Assembly: GCF_030936135.1 (NCBI RefSeq) | Contig: NC_082597.1 | Location: 78,908,495-78,972,494, forward strand | DNA from: Gavia stellata | Taxonomy: Eukaryota > Chordata > Aves > Gaviiformes > Gaviidae | DNA length: 64,000 bases | Direction of reading: 5' to 3' | Shown: positions 39,300-52,224 of the stretch, piece by piece | Layout of the letters: every line of letters starts with the position of its first letter | Position numbering within the stretch: the first letter of the stretch is position 1 | Program-made: the position numbers and the translations under genes | Notes under the pieces: generated by a model | What the model saw: only the letters and a program-made list of their open reading frames with translations | Told to the model about the DNA's origin: nothing | Databases searched by the model: none

Positions 39300-40265
39300 C
39301 TGCAGGAGAGCCAAGCCCCCGCTCGGTGCGAGTGCTCCCGCCGGCGGGGAGCTGCGGGCGGCCGATGGACAACCTCCGCGGGGCCCGGCCGCTGCGGCTG
39401 CTCTTGCTCCTGGCGCTGGTGCCTTCGCTCCGGGGCCAAGGTAAGTGCGGGGAGCGGCGCCGAGCCGATCAGCGGGGCGTCCGCCGGGCTGCGCTGCGCC
39501 GCGCCGCGCTCTCCTCCCGCTGCCGCCGCCGTGGCCCCGGCGCCCGCGGGCCCGGCTCTGCCCCCGAGGCAGGCGGCGCGGGGTCCCGGACGCCTCGGCA
39601 GGCTGGGGGGCGCCGGCGCAGCTCCGCCTGGCCAGGAGGCTGCCGGCGGCGGGGCACCTCGCCGGCCCCCTGGGCCGGCTGCCCCCGCGGTGCCCGCTCC
39701 CCCTCCCGGGGCCGAAGGGCGCGCGCGGCGGCGCTCCGGCCGGCGAGCGGGGTCCCGCGGAGCGGGCCCCTGGGGCAGCGGGGCGGCGAGGTTTCACCTG
39801 ATGTCCCCCCCCTTTCCCGTGCCCCTGGACGTCGCGGGCAGGCTTGAAAGCGCCGCTGCCACGTTCGAGTGAGCAGAAAGGCGTGGCGTGCACCGGCTCC
39901 GCCGGAGCCGCCCGCTGCCACCGCCAGCTCCCGCTTGCCCCGGGGGCCGCTGCCACCCGAGCAGGTTCGCTCTGCTGCGGAGGGTCGCTCCGAGGCTCCG
40001 CCGGGACGGACTTGGCCGCTGGGAGCTGGTGAGTCGGTCGGTCGCGGGGCCGGGCTGCGCTGTCCGCCCGGCGCTCCCCGCCCCGGGGCCGGGCACCCCC
40101 CGGGCTCCTGGTGGCGGGGCCGGCCGGACCCCGGGGGCGGCTCCGAGGCTTTTGCAGCCCGGCGTCCCGGGAGTTGCGGTGTGGCGGGGCGGTTGTGCGG
40201 GGCCGCTCTGCCACGAAAGGCGCCCGGCCGCGGGCGTCGGGGTACATGGCACACCACGAAGGTGA
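39300..40265. promoter_or_regulatory. CpG island over FBLN1 exon 1 and the start of intron 1
   Basis: GC and CpG are very dense here against an AT-rich background, with repeated CCGGGG, GGGGCGGG-like and CGCCG motifs. Examples are ggggcagcggggcggcg near 39773 and gtggcggggcgg near 40181. The island covers the leader, exon 1 and about 800 bp of intron 1. Such islands mark constitutively accessible vertebrate promoters and often contain Sp1-type GC boxes. The long frames on both strands are an effect of the lack of A/T-rich stop codons. Confidence 0.9.
39365..39440 (+). CDS. FBLN1: Fibulin-1, exon 1 coding part (signal peptide)
   Basis: The ATG at 39365 opens 25 codons plus one base. The encoded segment has a basic start (MDNLRGARPLR), a leucine-rich hydrophobic core (residues 10-19) and a polar end near PSLRGQ, i.e. 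a secretory signal peptide, with cleavage probably near residue 24 or 25. The exon ends at a near-perfect 5' splice site (AAG|GTAAGT), in phase 1. No ATG precedes this one in the putative leader, and the context has G at +4 but C at -3. Fibulin-1 is a secreted calcium-binding glycoprotein of extracellular matrix and basement membranes that binds fibronectin, laminin and other matrix proteins. Identity rests mainly on exons 2 and 3; the short leader is consistent with this. Confidence 0.88.
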
Positions 40266-41544
40266 TGGGTCCCGAAGCCGGCCCTCAGGAGAGGTGTCGG
40301 GTCTGAGCTGCTGGGGGCAAATTACGCTCCCCAAAAACGGGAAACGGGAGCAACAGTTACTTGAAATCTCATTGGAGCAGGAGGAATAGCGAAGCAAAGG
40401 GTGCAGGCTTTTTGAACTCAAAGTGTGAAACGTTTATGAATGATACTGTGTGATGTGGTTGCTTTTGAAAGTAGGGATCTGGATGTGCGCCATGAGTCCC
40501 CTTCCGTACCGTGCTTTTTTTTTTTTTTCTGTTCTCTTAATACTGTATGAAAAGAGGATATTCTCTTGATTTAATTCAGTGTAGTAATCCAACGCAAATA
40601 TAACTGGTAAGATATGACAAAGAAACTACTTTTCATATGGTGATAATGAAACTCTCATAGCTAACAGGTAAGTGACTTTTTCTAGTAGAGTAATCCCAAG
40701 GACGCCAGTCAGAGTTGAGGCTTGATTATGCTGTACTCCAGGCAAACATTTACAAACATACAGTCTCTGGCCTAGGCCTAGGCAGATAAAAGCCAGTGAA
40801 GTAACTTATTTGTTACTATCGCAGTATTTTGGCTCTTAGATTTTCATATAGCAGAGCACTTGTCACAGATATCCTTCAAAGTATTTGCTTTTGATAGAAG
40901 GATGTTAGCCACTCCTTTTAAAGAAGGAGGGACAGAATAAAGAAGGTTGGAAAAGCAACATTTAGTGCCCGAATCCCAAGATAGCTCCTACTTTCTCTCA
41001 GACAACAGGGTACATGAGTAGAACTGTGGCTTTGATATATCACAGTAAACAGACATAGTAATTTTAAGTATTCAACATTATTGTAAAACACTGAATAATT
41101 TCTTTTTGTAATCTCAGTGTACATTTAACCTTAACTACTGGACTACTTTTTAGAAAAATGGTAAGTAATTAGATATATAAGTTCAGGTTTTCAAAGTGTT
41201 TTGTTAACACAAGGTATAGCCAAATCTGGCAATAAAAGTTATCCCAAGTTTTTATTCTCAAATAAAAATCCATACTCTTTAATTTCACCTAGAATTTCTA
41301 CATCTTTAGAATTTTGAAAAGAGTACATTGGATAAAATTAGATTTAAATGCCTAAAAGCAGATGAGGATCCTTGCTTAGGAGACTACCTTTTGAAGAGCA
41401 GACTTTGATCAGGTGAAATAACTACTAGTAATTTAATAATTTAATCATTACTAGTAATTGTAACTGCTGTAAGAAAGATCTCTTTCTGCATTATTTCACA
41501 TGGCCATCTGTGTTTTACAGGCAAATGAAGTAATTGCCTTGTGA

Positions 41545-41645
41545 GATCATGTTGTTTAAGTGCAGGCTCTTTGGGGCAGAGCCTGTGATCCTCCATGTGA
41601 CTAGTATAAAGGGGCTTGGGGCAAAGCCGAGCTCTTAAGTGCTTT
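41545..41645. repeat. Old interspersed repeat, 3'-end-like segment
   Basis: The segment agtgcaggctctttggggca, gagcctgtgatcc, then gtataaaggggcttggggc resembles the old sauropsid repeat phrase 'gattgtaagctctttggggcagggactgtc...'. A likely opposite-oriented relative is at about 57945-58180. Family name unknown. Confidence 0.4.
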
Positions 41646-42879
41646 AGTGATAGAGTTGCCAAGTTACTAGGAAACATATTTCTGAACTACAGCTTCTTCC
41701 TAAGCTTGTTACCATCAGTTTTCTTAATTGTTTTTCCTTAGTAATGAATTGTCAAATCATCAGTATCTATTAAATAAAGTCCGCATTCTGAAAAAACAGG
41801 AGGGACTGCCTTCACTGGAACTGCCCAGTGCATGTGAATATAGATATGCATGTCATTCTTTGCAAAAGTAGAGGTCTTGTAAACCTTCTACATTTTATAA
41901 CACAGCTTCGTTTTGTTGTAAACATTGCATTTTTTAAAAGAATTTTTTGCTTATCATGTAAACTAACCATCTACTGCGGAAGATTAATTACTTGCATCAT
42001 TATGTCCAGTCAGTGTACAAATAGTTCATCCTCTAGCTGCGTCTTTGGCATGTCTTGGTACTTACAGGCACAGACAGTTTAACTCACTAAACATCTGGAA
42101 ACATGTCTTTTCAGGGTGAGCTTATAGTTTGGAATAAAAGAAATGTTCCACTGACTTTGTGGAATGAGTTTTATTTTAAGATTATGATTTTTACATGTGC
42201 TTTTATAGCAGTAAATTTATAAGAAGTATATGGGTGGAGGTAGGACTTATAAAAGGCTAAATCTGTGCTTTTTTGCCTGCTATCTTAGACACAATCTCCC
42301 CCTAAAATCACATACTACTAAAAAATACAGTTCTAAAATATGAGTGCTATCTCTAAATTAGCTTTTAGTTGAGTTTCTTTTTAATAGTACATTTTCAGGC
42401 ATGACGTTTTATTGCAATCAGGGAAGAGCAAGATGTTAAACTCTTGTTTTTCATCTGTGTAATTGAAAGCAGACATGTTAGTGAAATCCAAGATGAAAAT
42501 CCATAAACTAGCTTATCAAGTTACTGCAGTATATTTATACTATTCTGTCAGATTTCAGGCATTTTCTGATAGCAGGTCAATGCATTTTCAAAAGCTATTT
42601 ATTTATTGTTACACTTTAGCTCATTCTGCAAGTTTTGTATCAACTTTACATGTGTTTTTAATAAATAGTTGTGTTAAGACCAACTTGTTCTACAATACTT
42701 TCATTAACATTTTCTAAAATGAAAGATGAGTCTTAGCCCTCTGGGACTTGCGAAATAGAGTTACCTGGGACCATAAAAGAATTTAAGTTTAGTTTTGTGA
42801 GTTATGGGTAGATCTAAAGAAGTAGATGGCAAAATCAATTCACTAAAAAGAGAATATGGGTTTACTAGATGTAGTAAAA

Positions 42880-43460
42880 TGTGTGCAGAGAATAAAAGGG
42901 GATGAGACAGAGAAGGTCAAGAAAGAGAGAGCTGAAATCCAAATAAAAAAAAAAATCAGGGCATGGGCAAGAATTTTAATGGTAGCATAGAGTGGTTTCG
43001 TATGAAAGAGATAAATGAACATAAGCTTTTGTGAAAAAGGTAGCAAAAAGTGATGGTTGACAGTGACAGGGAATAAGGAAAATGAGTAAAGTTAAGAAAG
43101 AACAAAATAAGCAGATCATTTTAGCCAGAATAGGCAAGAGTTTTTGTAGAGCACTCAGGAAATGTCAGGCACATATATTTACGTGTAGATTCAATGGAAG
43201 GAAGTAGGCCGGGTGTTAAGATTTTAATAGTTAAGTCATCACATATAATTAAACTAGGAGAGTGAATAACATTGCTCCAAGATAAAATGTAGAAGTGGAG
43301 GCAGAAGATTGAGAAGACTGCAGCGTGAGAAAGAATAGAAAAATTGTCCACAAAGAAGTCAATGAAGGAGTTGTCAGGGGCAAGAGGGAAAACAGTGGAA
43401 GAGGGCAGAAGACACAAAAAGACCAAATATGAAGGAGGGGAAGGGTCAGTAGAGATCAGT
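42880..43460. other. Purine-rich tract in intron 1
   Basis: About 580 bp in which the plus strand is strongly biased to A and G, with runs such as agagaaggtcaagaaagaga and aggaggggaaggg. The minus-strand reading frames here (42843-43046 and 43121-43426) are therefore rich in Phe, Leu and Ser and are not considered genes. No repeat family was recognised. Confidence 0.6.
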
Positions 43461-45081
43461 GAAGAGCCCTAGAAAAATGTAAAGAATTATTGGCCGTAAT
43501 ATTTTGTGAGTAAAGACCAGTTTAGAAATGTTCAGGTAAGTGGAGAAGGAGTAGTCAACATAGTATCTACGAAGGTGATGTACTGGGTAATTTGCAGTGA
43601 TAGGGAGAGTGTGTACAGTAAGGGAAAAATTGTGACAATAACCTGCCTGTTTGTCAGAGCGGGTGATGATTCTTGTCCTGCTGAAATCATCTCTGGCAAG
43701 ACACTGGGACAGTCCCGTGAAAGTTGTGTTGAAAGTCTTCTCTGATCAACAGGATGCAACCCTTCTAAAGAAGGATGTCCAGTGCTAATGCTTTCCTGAA
43801 TACACTGGCACATCTTTGGCTAATGCGTTAATGAAGCTTCTTGCCTTCAGTTTTTTTAAACAAGTAACACTTTTTTTCCCCAGCACTCATGAGTACTTTG
43901 TCTCTGCTTTGTACGTAGTATAATCTACTTCAGACTTCTTAAAAGTTCTGAGAAATTGCCCTCTGGATTTCAAGGATGTGCTGTTGGATCTTAAAAAGAA
44001 ACTGGATTTCTAGATTCTCAGGAATTCTCATTCAAATTCTTTTCAGTTAATCAAATTGATTTAAGATTTTCCTTCAAAGAAAGCTGAATGACATCTCTGA
44101 AGTTTTGGGTACTTGCCACACAAGTATAGGAAGTACATTATTTACTGGATTACAATAGCACCCACAAACGACCCATGCTGCACAAGCATGTAAGATGTTC
44201 CCTTCTAAAGGGTTCACTTTTGACTCTAGTACTGCCAAAATCTGGATTGAGACCTTAAGCATAGTAATAAAGAAAGCAATATCTAAAAAAATCTTTCTTT
44301 CAATGCTGAAGTAAGTGTATGGATATATAAATACTTTGTCTGGTATATTCCAGCTTTTTTGGATGTTTCCTAGTATTTACTAAGCACTGGAAGGATATAC
44401 TGTACAAATGCTACCAGCAGTACATTCATTCAAAATACTAGTTTTCCAGCTTTGAAGCTCTTATCACTGACTAAATTCCAAGCTCAGAGTACTGAGTACT
44501 TCTAATATCAATACTTAGGCAGAAAATCTGGAAGAGCTAGATATCAATTTGCAACTCAGTATACATAATTTCAATAATGAGGAAAATCTCACGGAAGAGT
44601 TCTAGTAACGCTTTCTCCAAAAGAAAACCTTTCCTAAATCGTTGTTATATAAATATATACAAAAATGGGTCTTTATTTTCTCCCTGCTCTGTAAAGTCTG
44701 CAGTTCCTTCTGCGTTCATTAGTTACTTGAACCTTGTCCCATTGTGCTATAGATTTTATCCCATCTACGTAGTGTTTCCAGACTATTCTTTAAATGTGAC
44801 AGTGGTAGAATATCAGAATCTTTCATCATTGTTCATCTTTTATTTTTTTTTTTTTAAATCCAGCAATAAATATGCCTACACAGTAGATATGTGTCACTTA
44901 AGCAGTATATAAAAGCATAGTTATTCTTGATAATTTTCTGGTCAGATGAAAATAGAGAAATCCCAGTGTGAAAATGTTTTTCCTGTAACCATTTCACATG
45001 AGAAACTATAGAAATGCCTGAGCATATATATGTTTGATACTCTGAGATGTGCCGCTTTGTCATATTCTCATATGCTTCCTA

Positions 45082-45131
45082 TTTAAATTGCTTTAATTTA
45101 AATATATTTAAATTGCTTTAATTTAAATATA
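45082..45131. repeat. Perfect 25-bp tandem duplication
   Basis: The 25-bp unit, starting tttaaattgctttaattt, occurs twice with no mismatch (45082-45106 and 45107-45131). Each unit itself contains inverted symmetry (tttaaattg / ctttaatttaaa). The perfect identity suggests a recent event. Confidence 0.95.
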
Positions 45132-45869
45132 TACATAGTTTTGGACTTGATCGAAAGCTCTTTAAGGTCTATCTAAAGATTGTCATTTACTACAGTACAT
45201 CTTACATCATGGCCTTTATACAAATGAACAGGACTAACAATAGATTAATTGTCACATCTTATATAAAACTTACTAATCACACTTTTTGTTTAAGATTTGA
45301 AATGAGAAGTCAAGAGAAGATAAAAATTTGTTCTTAAATGAGAAAGAAAAAGTGCCACTTCAGGCTATCAACACCCTGTGAAGTAATTTCATTATTTGCA
45401 TGATTTTTTCATGCAGGGAGGAGTGAAGGACAAAATTTAGCATGTGCTTGTCAGAAAGAGCAGTTCCTGTTCTTCCATTTAGGAGTCTTTTTTGTAGGTC
45501 CACCCATGTCATCTTGGTGAGATTGGGTTCTTTAGGTCACCTGTGTCTATCAGAGCTGTGAATGTAACCTCTTTTTTCATGTTCTTGTGAGTATGTAAAG
45601 TCTATGACAGCCACTACTTATATGGTGATGACTCAGTGGACTCCAGTATTAAACTTCTCTCAATTTCTCCATGACTTCTAGAAATCGTCAGAACAGCCTT
45701 CAATGTTCTAGTTTTAGTATCTTTCAAGCTCCCGCCCTCTCACAGAAGTCCAAAAAATAACCTATCCAGAAAGATGAAAAAATTAAAGTTAATTTGAAAA
45801 GACATTCACATGAAGTAGCAGTCTTCAGATATAGGTTGCTGAAGTGTGTAAAAGCCTGTGTATAAGAGG

Positions 45870-46145
45870 TAGCTACAAAGGAATGGGTTTAAATGGGCTT
45901 TTGGAGCAGACAGTGAGGTAATTTATTACTAAAAATTCTCTGTCATTAGGGACATTGAAGTATAAGAGCTTGTTGCCTGGAGAAGTTGTGCAATCAGCCT
46001 GACTTGATATCGTTATGAACAACTAAATAGAAATCTGCCTAGAACTGACCAAATTCTATCAGTTCTGCCTGAGAGTAGTGGGTAGGACAAGATAACCTCT
46101 TGAGGGCTCCTACATCCTTATCTTCTGTGGTATTTTGATATGTAT
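45870..46145 (+). repeat. CR1 LINE 3' fragment, old
   Basis: Phrases follow the CR1 3' UTR order: ttagggacattgaag, gcctggagaagttgtgcaat, tctgcctgagagtagtgg, aggacaagataacctcttga, gggctcctacatccttat, ttctgtggtattttgata. They match the degenerate 'ggttgtggaatctcc...gactagatgacctcctgaggtcccttcc...attctatgat' end. Sense orientation and non-coding. Confidence 0.7.
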
Positions 46146-49100
46146 ATAGGATGCCTTATAGTCTTTCTGCAATAGGTGGAGTCTTCTTTTCTGATTTTTT
46201 TTTTTTAGTAGCCCATTGCCTTTTTTGAAAGATTTTTTTTTATTAGAACTTAGACAAAATAAAAAAAAAAAACCCACAATAAAGCACTTACTTTCCCCAC
46301 CAGGGAAAATAAGGCATGTTGCAACAGACCACTGCCTCCCTTAGGCCTGTCCTTATCACCAAACACAGCAGCTACCTCATCACCAGCTATTGCTGTGAAC
46401 AATTTTAAGAGCTTCTTTTATTAACTGTAAACAGACACCTCGTAAAATGAGGTTTGGCCATATCTGAAAAATCCCCCTAATATGTGATGGCCACTGCTGG
46501 TGCTACAAGAGCCACATTCCCTATAAATGAGTGTTCTCCAGACCTAAGAAAATTTCCAGTAAAATGCTGGCTGTTTTAAAACCAACCACAAAACACAATA
46601 ACATACCAGGCATTTCCTTTAGGGTGCTGCTGCTTTACTAAGTGTGCTAACTGTGTTTCTTTAGTTATTTCAGCTATCCTGGAATAATCACACTCAGCTG
46701 AGAATTCAGCTGAAGGTAAAGGTTCAGACCCTTTAAGCCTGTTTAGGGAAAATATTGTATTTTTTAGCAGCACATGAACTGTGAGTGATTGTCTGTCAGT
46801 CCATCAAGATCCAATACGACCTCCACACTTGGGAGAGAGAGCAGCACCATTTTCATAGGCCCACTTTGAGGGCAAAGAGTAGTCAGGAGCAGTACTGGAG
46901 AGGGACGGCTGGTGATGAACGGAGCCTTGCAGGCTGCCTCAGATGCATTGGAGACTGCCTCCTGGCTTGCACTGCTGTGGGGATTACAAGAGAGGGCATC
47001 CTGGCACCAGGTGTCATGCGTTTGTTACGAAGTTCAAGCTGATATAGTCTTTAAGGGAACATGTAAGAACAACCCAGTGAAAGGACTAAGAATAGGTTAC
47101 TGTCCAAAGGTGACTAATGACACAGCTCAGCTATGTCTGTTCATCTTACTCCATCCGTGTATTGCCATATTTCATGTATGGTCTTGAGGTAAACAAGAAC
47201 ATCTCTGCAGAAAAAGGAAAGTTCCTATTCACTTTACTTCTTTCTCTGCATATAAAATGGAGGAGAGGCATCTTCATTCCAACTCCAGTCTGAAGAGATC
47301 CAGCAAATAATCACATCATCTCAGATGGAGAATGGTAATGCTTTCCTGCATCGCTCCATTACTACCAATTCAAAGTATTTGTTTCAGGGAAACATGAGGC
47401 CAGATTTTCTGTTGTATGTCTTTCATAGTTTCAGGTCTCCATTCTTTCCTCTGCTCTGTGTGCCTAATCCCTAGGCTTACACACAAGATCGAGATGCAAC
47501 AAGGCTGTACTTACCCCATGTTAGTCTATTACCAGTTGGACCTTTGAAGTCAGCTGGCTTCCCTCTTGTCTAAACATGTCTCTGGGTCTATTTGATGCCT
47601 TGAGTGGCCAGCCAGAGTGTATTTGCATTGCCAGAAAGACCGTTTCCACAGTTTGTTGTAAGGACAGCCAAAAAATCAAGACTATAGGTCCCAGCTGCCA
47701 GCAGTTGACTGACATCCCTGCTACAAAGGCAGCTGACTTGTCCACCTAATATTAGCCAGGTGTCATTGTTTCAAGAACAATTGGTTTGGTGTAGCAGATC
47801 AGGCCAAGCACACTTCATCTGCCCTGAACCTATAGCACAGCAGAGCCTTGGCCAAAGGGATATGCAGTTGCTCTGGTTTTGTGTCAGGAGAGTGCAGATG
47901 GAAAGGGAAGTTGGAAGACAAAGAATGTGACTCTGAGTAATACGGATGGCTAGTCTGTCATTTTGAGGATCAAATTCTGTATGCAGACTTGAGGGTTTTT
48001 TTCAGCTGACAGATGGATGAGCATCACTATTAAGATGGTTTTCTTGACAGGACAAGAAGGGTTTAATCAGAAAGGTATGCTGTGAAAGTTGAAAGTATTT
48101 TTCTTACTGGAAATCTAAACTAGTGCATGTCTGTTGTAAGCATGAGTTCCAAAAATTCTGGATGACATACTGTTACTGAAACGTGTTGGACTAGTGCTGA
48201 GCTTTCACAGAGTCCATCTGCTGCCTGTATCTGCATATGCTGAGAAATGATAATCATGTTTTGTTTTCTCACATTCCATAATACTGAGTCTATTACAGAG
48301 TAAATTGAGTGAAGGGCAAGACCTACACCACATTTTACAAACTTAATCATTTAATGTGCTTGAAAGATTGAAAATGTCTTAATAAGGAGGTGTGACTTTG
48401 GCCCCTTGACCTGGACTCACTTCCAAATCCATACCCAACTGGTTATGTGGGCTGGGAAGTCGATGAATTTGACGGACACATCACTTACTGCACTGATGAA
48501 CTGGAAAGCTTTACTAGCACTAGCTTGATAAGCCCACCTAGGCTCAGGTGTAGCTTTGGTTTGATATTATCATCAGCTTTATAACTGTTCCATAGATCAG
48601 CACTGAGTAATGAACAGCTATCTAATCCTGGACTGTACATAGGCTTTTCCATCCTCATCAGCTGTACAGAATAGCTGCTATTGAAGATTGTTACTTAAAA
48701 AAACTATCCCTTTTTGATCTAGCTGGAATGCTACTGCTGTGAAAATTATCCACTCCTTTTTACTTCTGCTTATTTTTTGCACAATTCCCAGAAACAACTC
48801 AGGGTTTGTCATTCCAGGAATCATGCTTTTGGGTAACATTCTTAAGCTTATCTTTCTTTTGCAGAAAATATTCACTGTAGCAGCTGAATAAGCAATTATT
48901 ACATCATAGAAGTCTAAGGTTATACATATTTTAATCACATTTCTTGCTTTGAACTCCCACACAGTATGGCAATCCTGTTAAGATTAGCAAACTACCTTTT
49001 TTAAAAACAACCATATGTTCGTACACATTTTGTCTATCTAAGCATAGTTCATAGCTAGCACATGAATGCATCATGTGCACAAAATGTTTTAATTTGTGTG

Positions 49101-51279
49101 ACCTTTAAACGCTTCTTAACTGATAGGTCTTCTTCATGACAGCTTCTGTATAATTAGTGGTCTGAGTCCCAGCTGTGTTTCTACTGTCCTCTTCCTGAGA
49201 CTCCTGAAATCTCTCTCAGAATACTACGTATGCCATCTTAACATCAGGACAGGCATCCTGGCTGTTATCATGCTAACACGACTCAAGTTCTTGTCGATGC
49301 CCTGCTGCTGCACATACTTTTTTACAGGGACAAAGTGGTGATGAAGCTGCGTTTGATTTTATCCAAAACAGACTTGGATTTTTCCTCAATTAGTATGCAA
49401 AATTACTTCATCTGAGTGAAAAGGAAGTAAACATGGTACCATCTTAAAAGATCTCAGGTTTATCTTCATATTTTTCTGTCTCGTGATACCAAAAAGCTGA
49501 ACAATTGCTTCACAAACTTACAAAATGGACCAGACAGTGTATTCCTGCATGTTACAACTTTCCTGTAGGGTTTCTCCCTCCAAATAAAAGGGCACATTTT
49601 GGTTGAACACAGACAATATCATCAGCCTTTCCCAGAAGTGCTTTGTCTCTCAGATGCCTGAGATTTCTGTGGCTGATTTGCAGGAAACATTATGCACTTG
49701 GCAAAACAGTTGAAGGGGCAGCAGGTTCAGAAGAGCAGTGCTGTAATTCCTATTCCATCATCTTTGGCACGCCAGCACTGAGGGGTGCCATGAGCCCATC
49801 AACAGCAGTAAAAGACACATGGTCACATTCAGAGAAAAAAGAACCATCACTTTCTGCACAGTAAGTGAGATTCTTCAAGATGTTGTAATCAGAGTAGTTT
49901 CTACCATCTGCTTTCCACTATCCCCTCCTTTCAGACGCCCTGCATTACGAACTTCTAGTTAGGAGAAACTGAGGAGAGGCCATGGCACCCCATGCTGTTG
50001 GTTCCCTGAAGAGGGTGTTAAGGAAGCCCAAATGGCCTCAGTGTGTAACTGCTTGCCCAAAGATTTTCAACTGGGAGCCACCTGAATATGCACATGTACA
50101 GCTGAGTCCACAACACTGGCAAGATACAGGTATGAGATGGTAAGTTCGACCTGTTTTTAAACACTCATTGACAACTCTTGATGCCAAAATAGTCAGAATC
50201 GATTTCCAGTGCCATCAGGAGCTGACACCCAAAGTGTGAGACATGTACTTTCTGAGATTTTGAAAGAGTAGAGATTTGTATACGAATGACATTTTTAAAA
50301 GCAAACTGCAAAGCCAAGCTAGAGAAAATCTTTTTCACTGTTTCATTGTTATGTTTTAGAAGAATGGCCTTGAGGGTGGAGTCCTTCTTTTTTTTTTTTA
50401 CTGCTTGTTTTTCACTTCCCTCTATTCTCGAGAGATTTTTGGCAGGCTCTTTGGAGGATATGAATTGTGATGTCACCAAAAAAATGAGTCTGGACCACAG
50501 TTCTCCCTCAACAAACTGTCCGAAATCCTTCTTTGTCTGGATGCAGTCCTACAGACGAGCTTGCTTAGTTTGGCCTGCTTTGAATTCTTGAATTATTTGG
50601 TTGGAGTAGAGGTGTGTTGCCAGAGCTGGGAGGGAAGAACTGGTGTCCAGAGCCAGGGATTGTCCTTCTGGGGAGGAACTTGGCTAAAGACCCATTTGTA
50701 CAAAGCCCTGCAAAAACCTGCAGCCAGCTCTGCATTTCAGTTGAATGTGTATCATTTTTCAACACGGTTAAGATTAATTGCAGACAACAGCACTAAAAAT
50801 ACAGTTATTTGTAACACATTGTATGAAATTTGATGCATATAATGTTTGTTAGCAGTACGCTGGCAGACAGAGAACCCCAGACAGGGTCCCTATTCCCAAA
50901 GAAGAGATCAGACACAAATTCATGTCTTTCACCACAGGCAGATATTTATTTACAAGACTGATTTTTTTTCTGTAGCATTATAAACTACAATTAGCTTTCA
51001 GACACTGGCATGAATTCTGGACACACTGAGGAATTCAAGAGAAATATTGACTTGACTTCATAATGACAGAATTTTGACCATTATTTTGGGTTTGTAAGTA
51101 AGACTAGAAGGATGACCTGGGTCATAGAGTACAGAGCTCTGTTATAAACTAACATTTAATGTAATTCCATTTATAATTATAATGATTTTATTATTAAAAA
51201 ATGTCTGGTCTACTTGATCCCATAATTCTGATTATTGTTTACTGCTGTAATATTTGTTGACCAGAACCACATCCTTTCA

Positions 51280-51560
51280 CAAGCTTTACTTATCTAGGCT
51301 TAAAATGGTCTCTTTCTTCCAGTTTCTCCTCATACAATAGGGCTTTGATTCCCCTGACCATCTTCCTAGCCTTGCTTTACACATTTTCCACTTTGATGTA
51401 ATCCTTCCTAAAGAGGGATAGCCAGAATTATGCTCAGTACTCCAGAGCTTTGTACTGTCGAATTGATAACTACCTTAAGACTACCTACCTTAAGGTGACT
51501 GATGCATCCTAAAATCTCATTTAACTCTTTCCTTTTTGCTTTGAATTATTGGATTATAAT
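51280..51560 (-). repeat. Old antisense CR1 LINE fragment
   Basis: On the plus strand the order is ctagcttaaaatgg-like, agtttctcctcatacaatag, ctgaccatcttcctagcctt, cacattttccactttgatgt, tgctcagtactccagagctt. This is the antisense of the CR1 3' coding and UTR portion, usually 'ctttcctcataggtca...catccttgtgg...ctccaatttg...cagtactcca'. It is diverged and has no intact frame. Confidence 0.7.
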
Positions 51561-52024
51561 CACTAGTTGAGAATATAGGTTGTTCCCTACAAACAACTGA
51601 GTTACTGGAGGGGGTTATCTTCTCTACTCGCTTTCAGCTGCTTTTTACTTTCCCACATATGAAGATCTGCCAGTCGAGGTACTCATGTAAACTCTGTCTG
51701 ATGTGTGTCAAAGTAAGTGTGATCATGAACAGGTTAAATAATATTTCTGCTTATTTTGATAACTGCAACAGGTTAGGAGGTGGATACATGGAGAGATGGA
51801 AGGAGGCCGTAACCCCCATACATCAGGAGCACCTGGGGAATGATGGCTTTGTAACTGGTATAGGGAGAGCCAGAGGAGACAGATGCTTGTCCTTACTAGA
51901 CTCTGCAGGAAGTCATTTGTGCAGATGGATAGTCTTGAATATAATGCTGTTGCTTATTGAATTTTGTTCCCTTTAGATGTGCTTGGAGCAAAACTAAGAA
52001 TGAGACAATCGTGTGAGGCTTTTT

Positions 52025-52195
52025 ATGATCCAGTGGAAAGAGATGGTCTGGGAATGACCCTGTGTGCACTCCCTGTTCTGCCACCAGCTTGCTGTGTAAT
52101 TTGGGCAAGTCATTTCATCCTTCTGTACTTCAGCTTCTCTATCAAAAAGAAGTAAATGAGATTTGCCTTCATGTGCAGCACAGTGACCTACAGAT
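52025..52195 (+). repeat. MIR-like SINE remnant, sense
   Basis: The order gatccagtggaaagagatgg, ctctgttctgccaccagctt-like, gctgtgtaatttgggcaagt, catttcatccttctgtactt, cagcttctctatcaaaaaga closely parallels the MIR body 'cctggctctgccacttactagctgtgtgaccttgggcaagtcacttaacctctctgtgcctcagtttcctcatctg'. It has no coding capacity. Confidence 0.8.
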
Positions 52196-52224
52196 GAAAG
52201 GGTCTTATTTATTTTTCATTAAAT

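Noticed and set aside
39198..40421. Several long reading frames on both strands over FBLN1 exon 1, up to 389 codons
   Set aside because: They are rich in Ala, Gly, Pro and Arg with no domain, and arise because GC-rich DNA has few stop codons. Only the 76-nt coding start of FBLN1 fits a splice site and phase.
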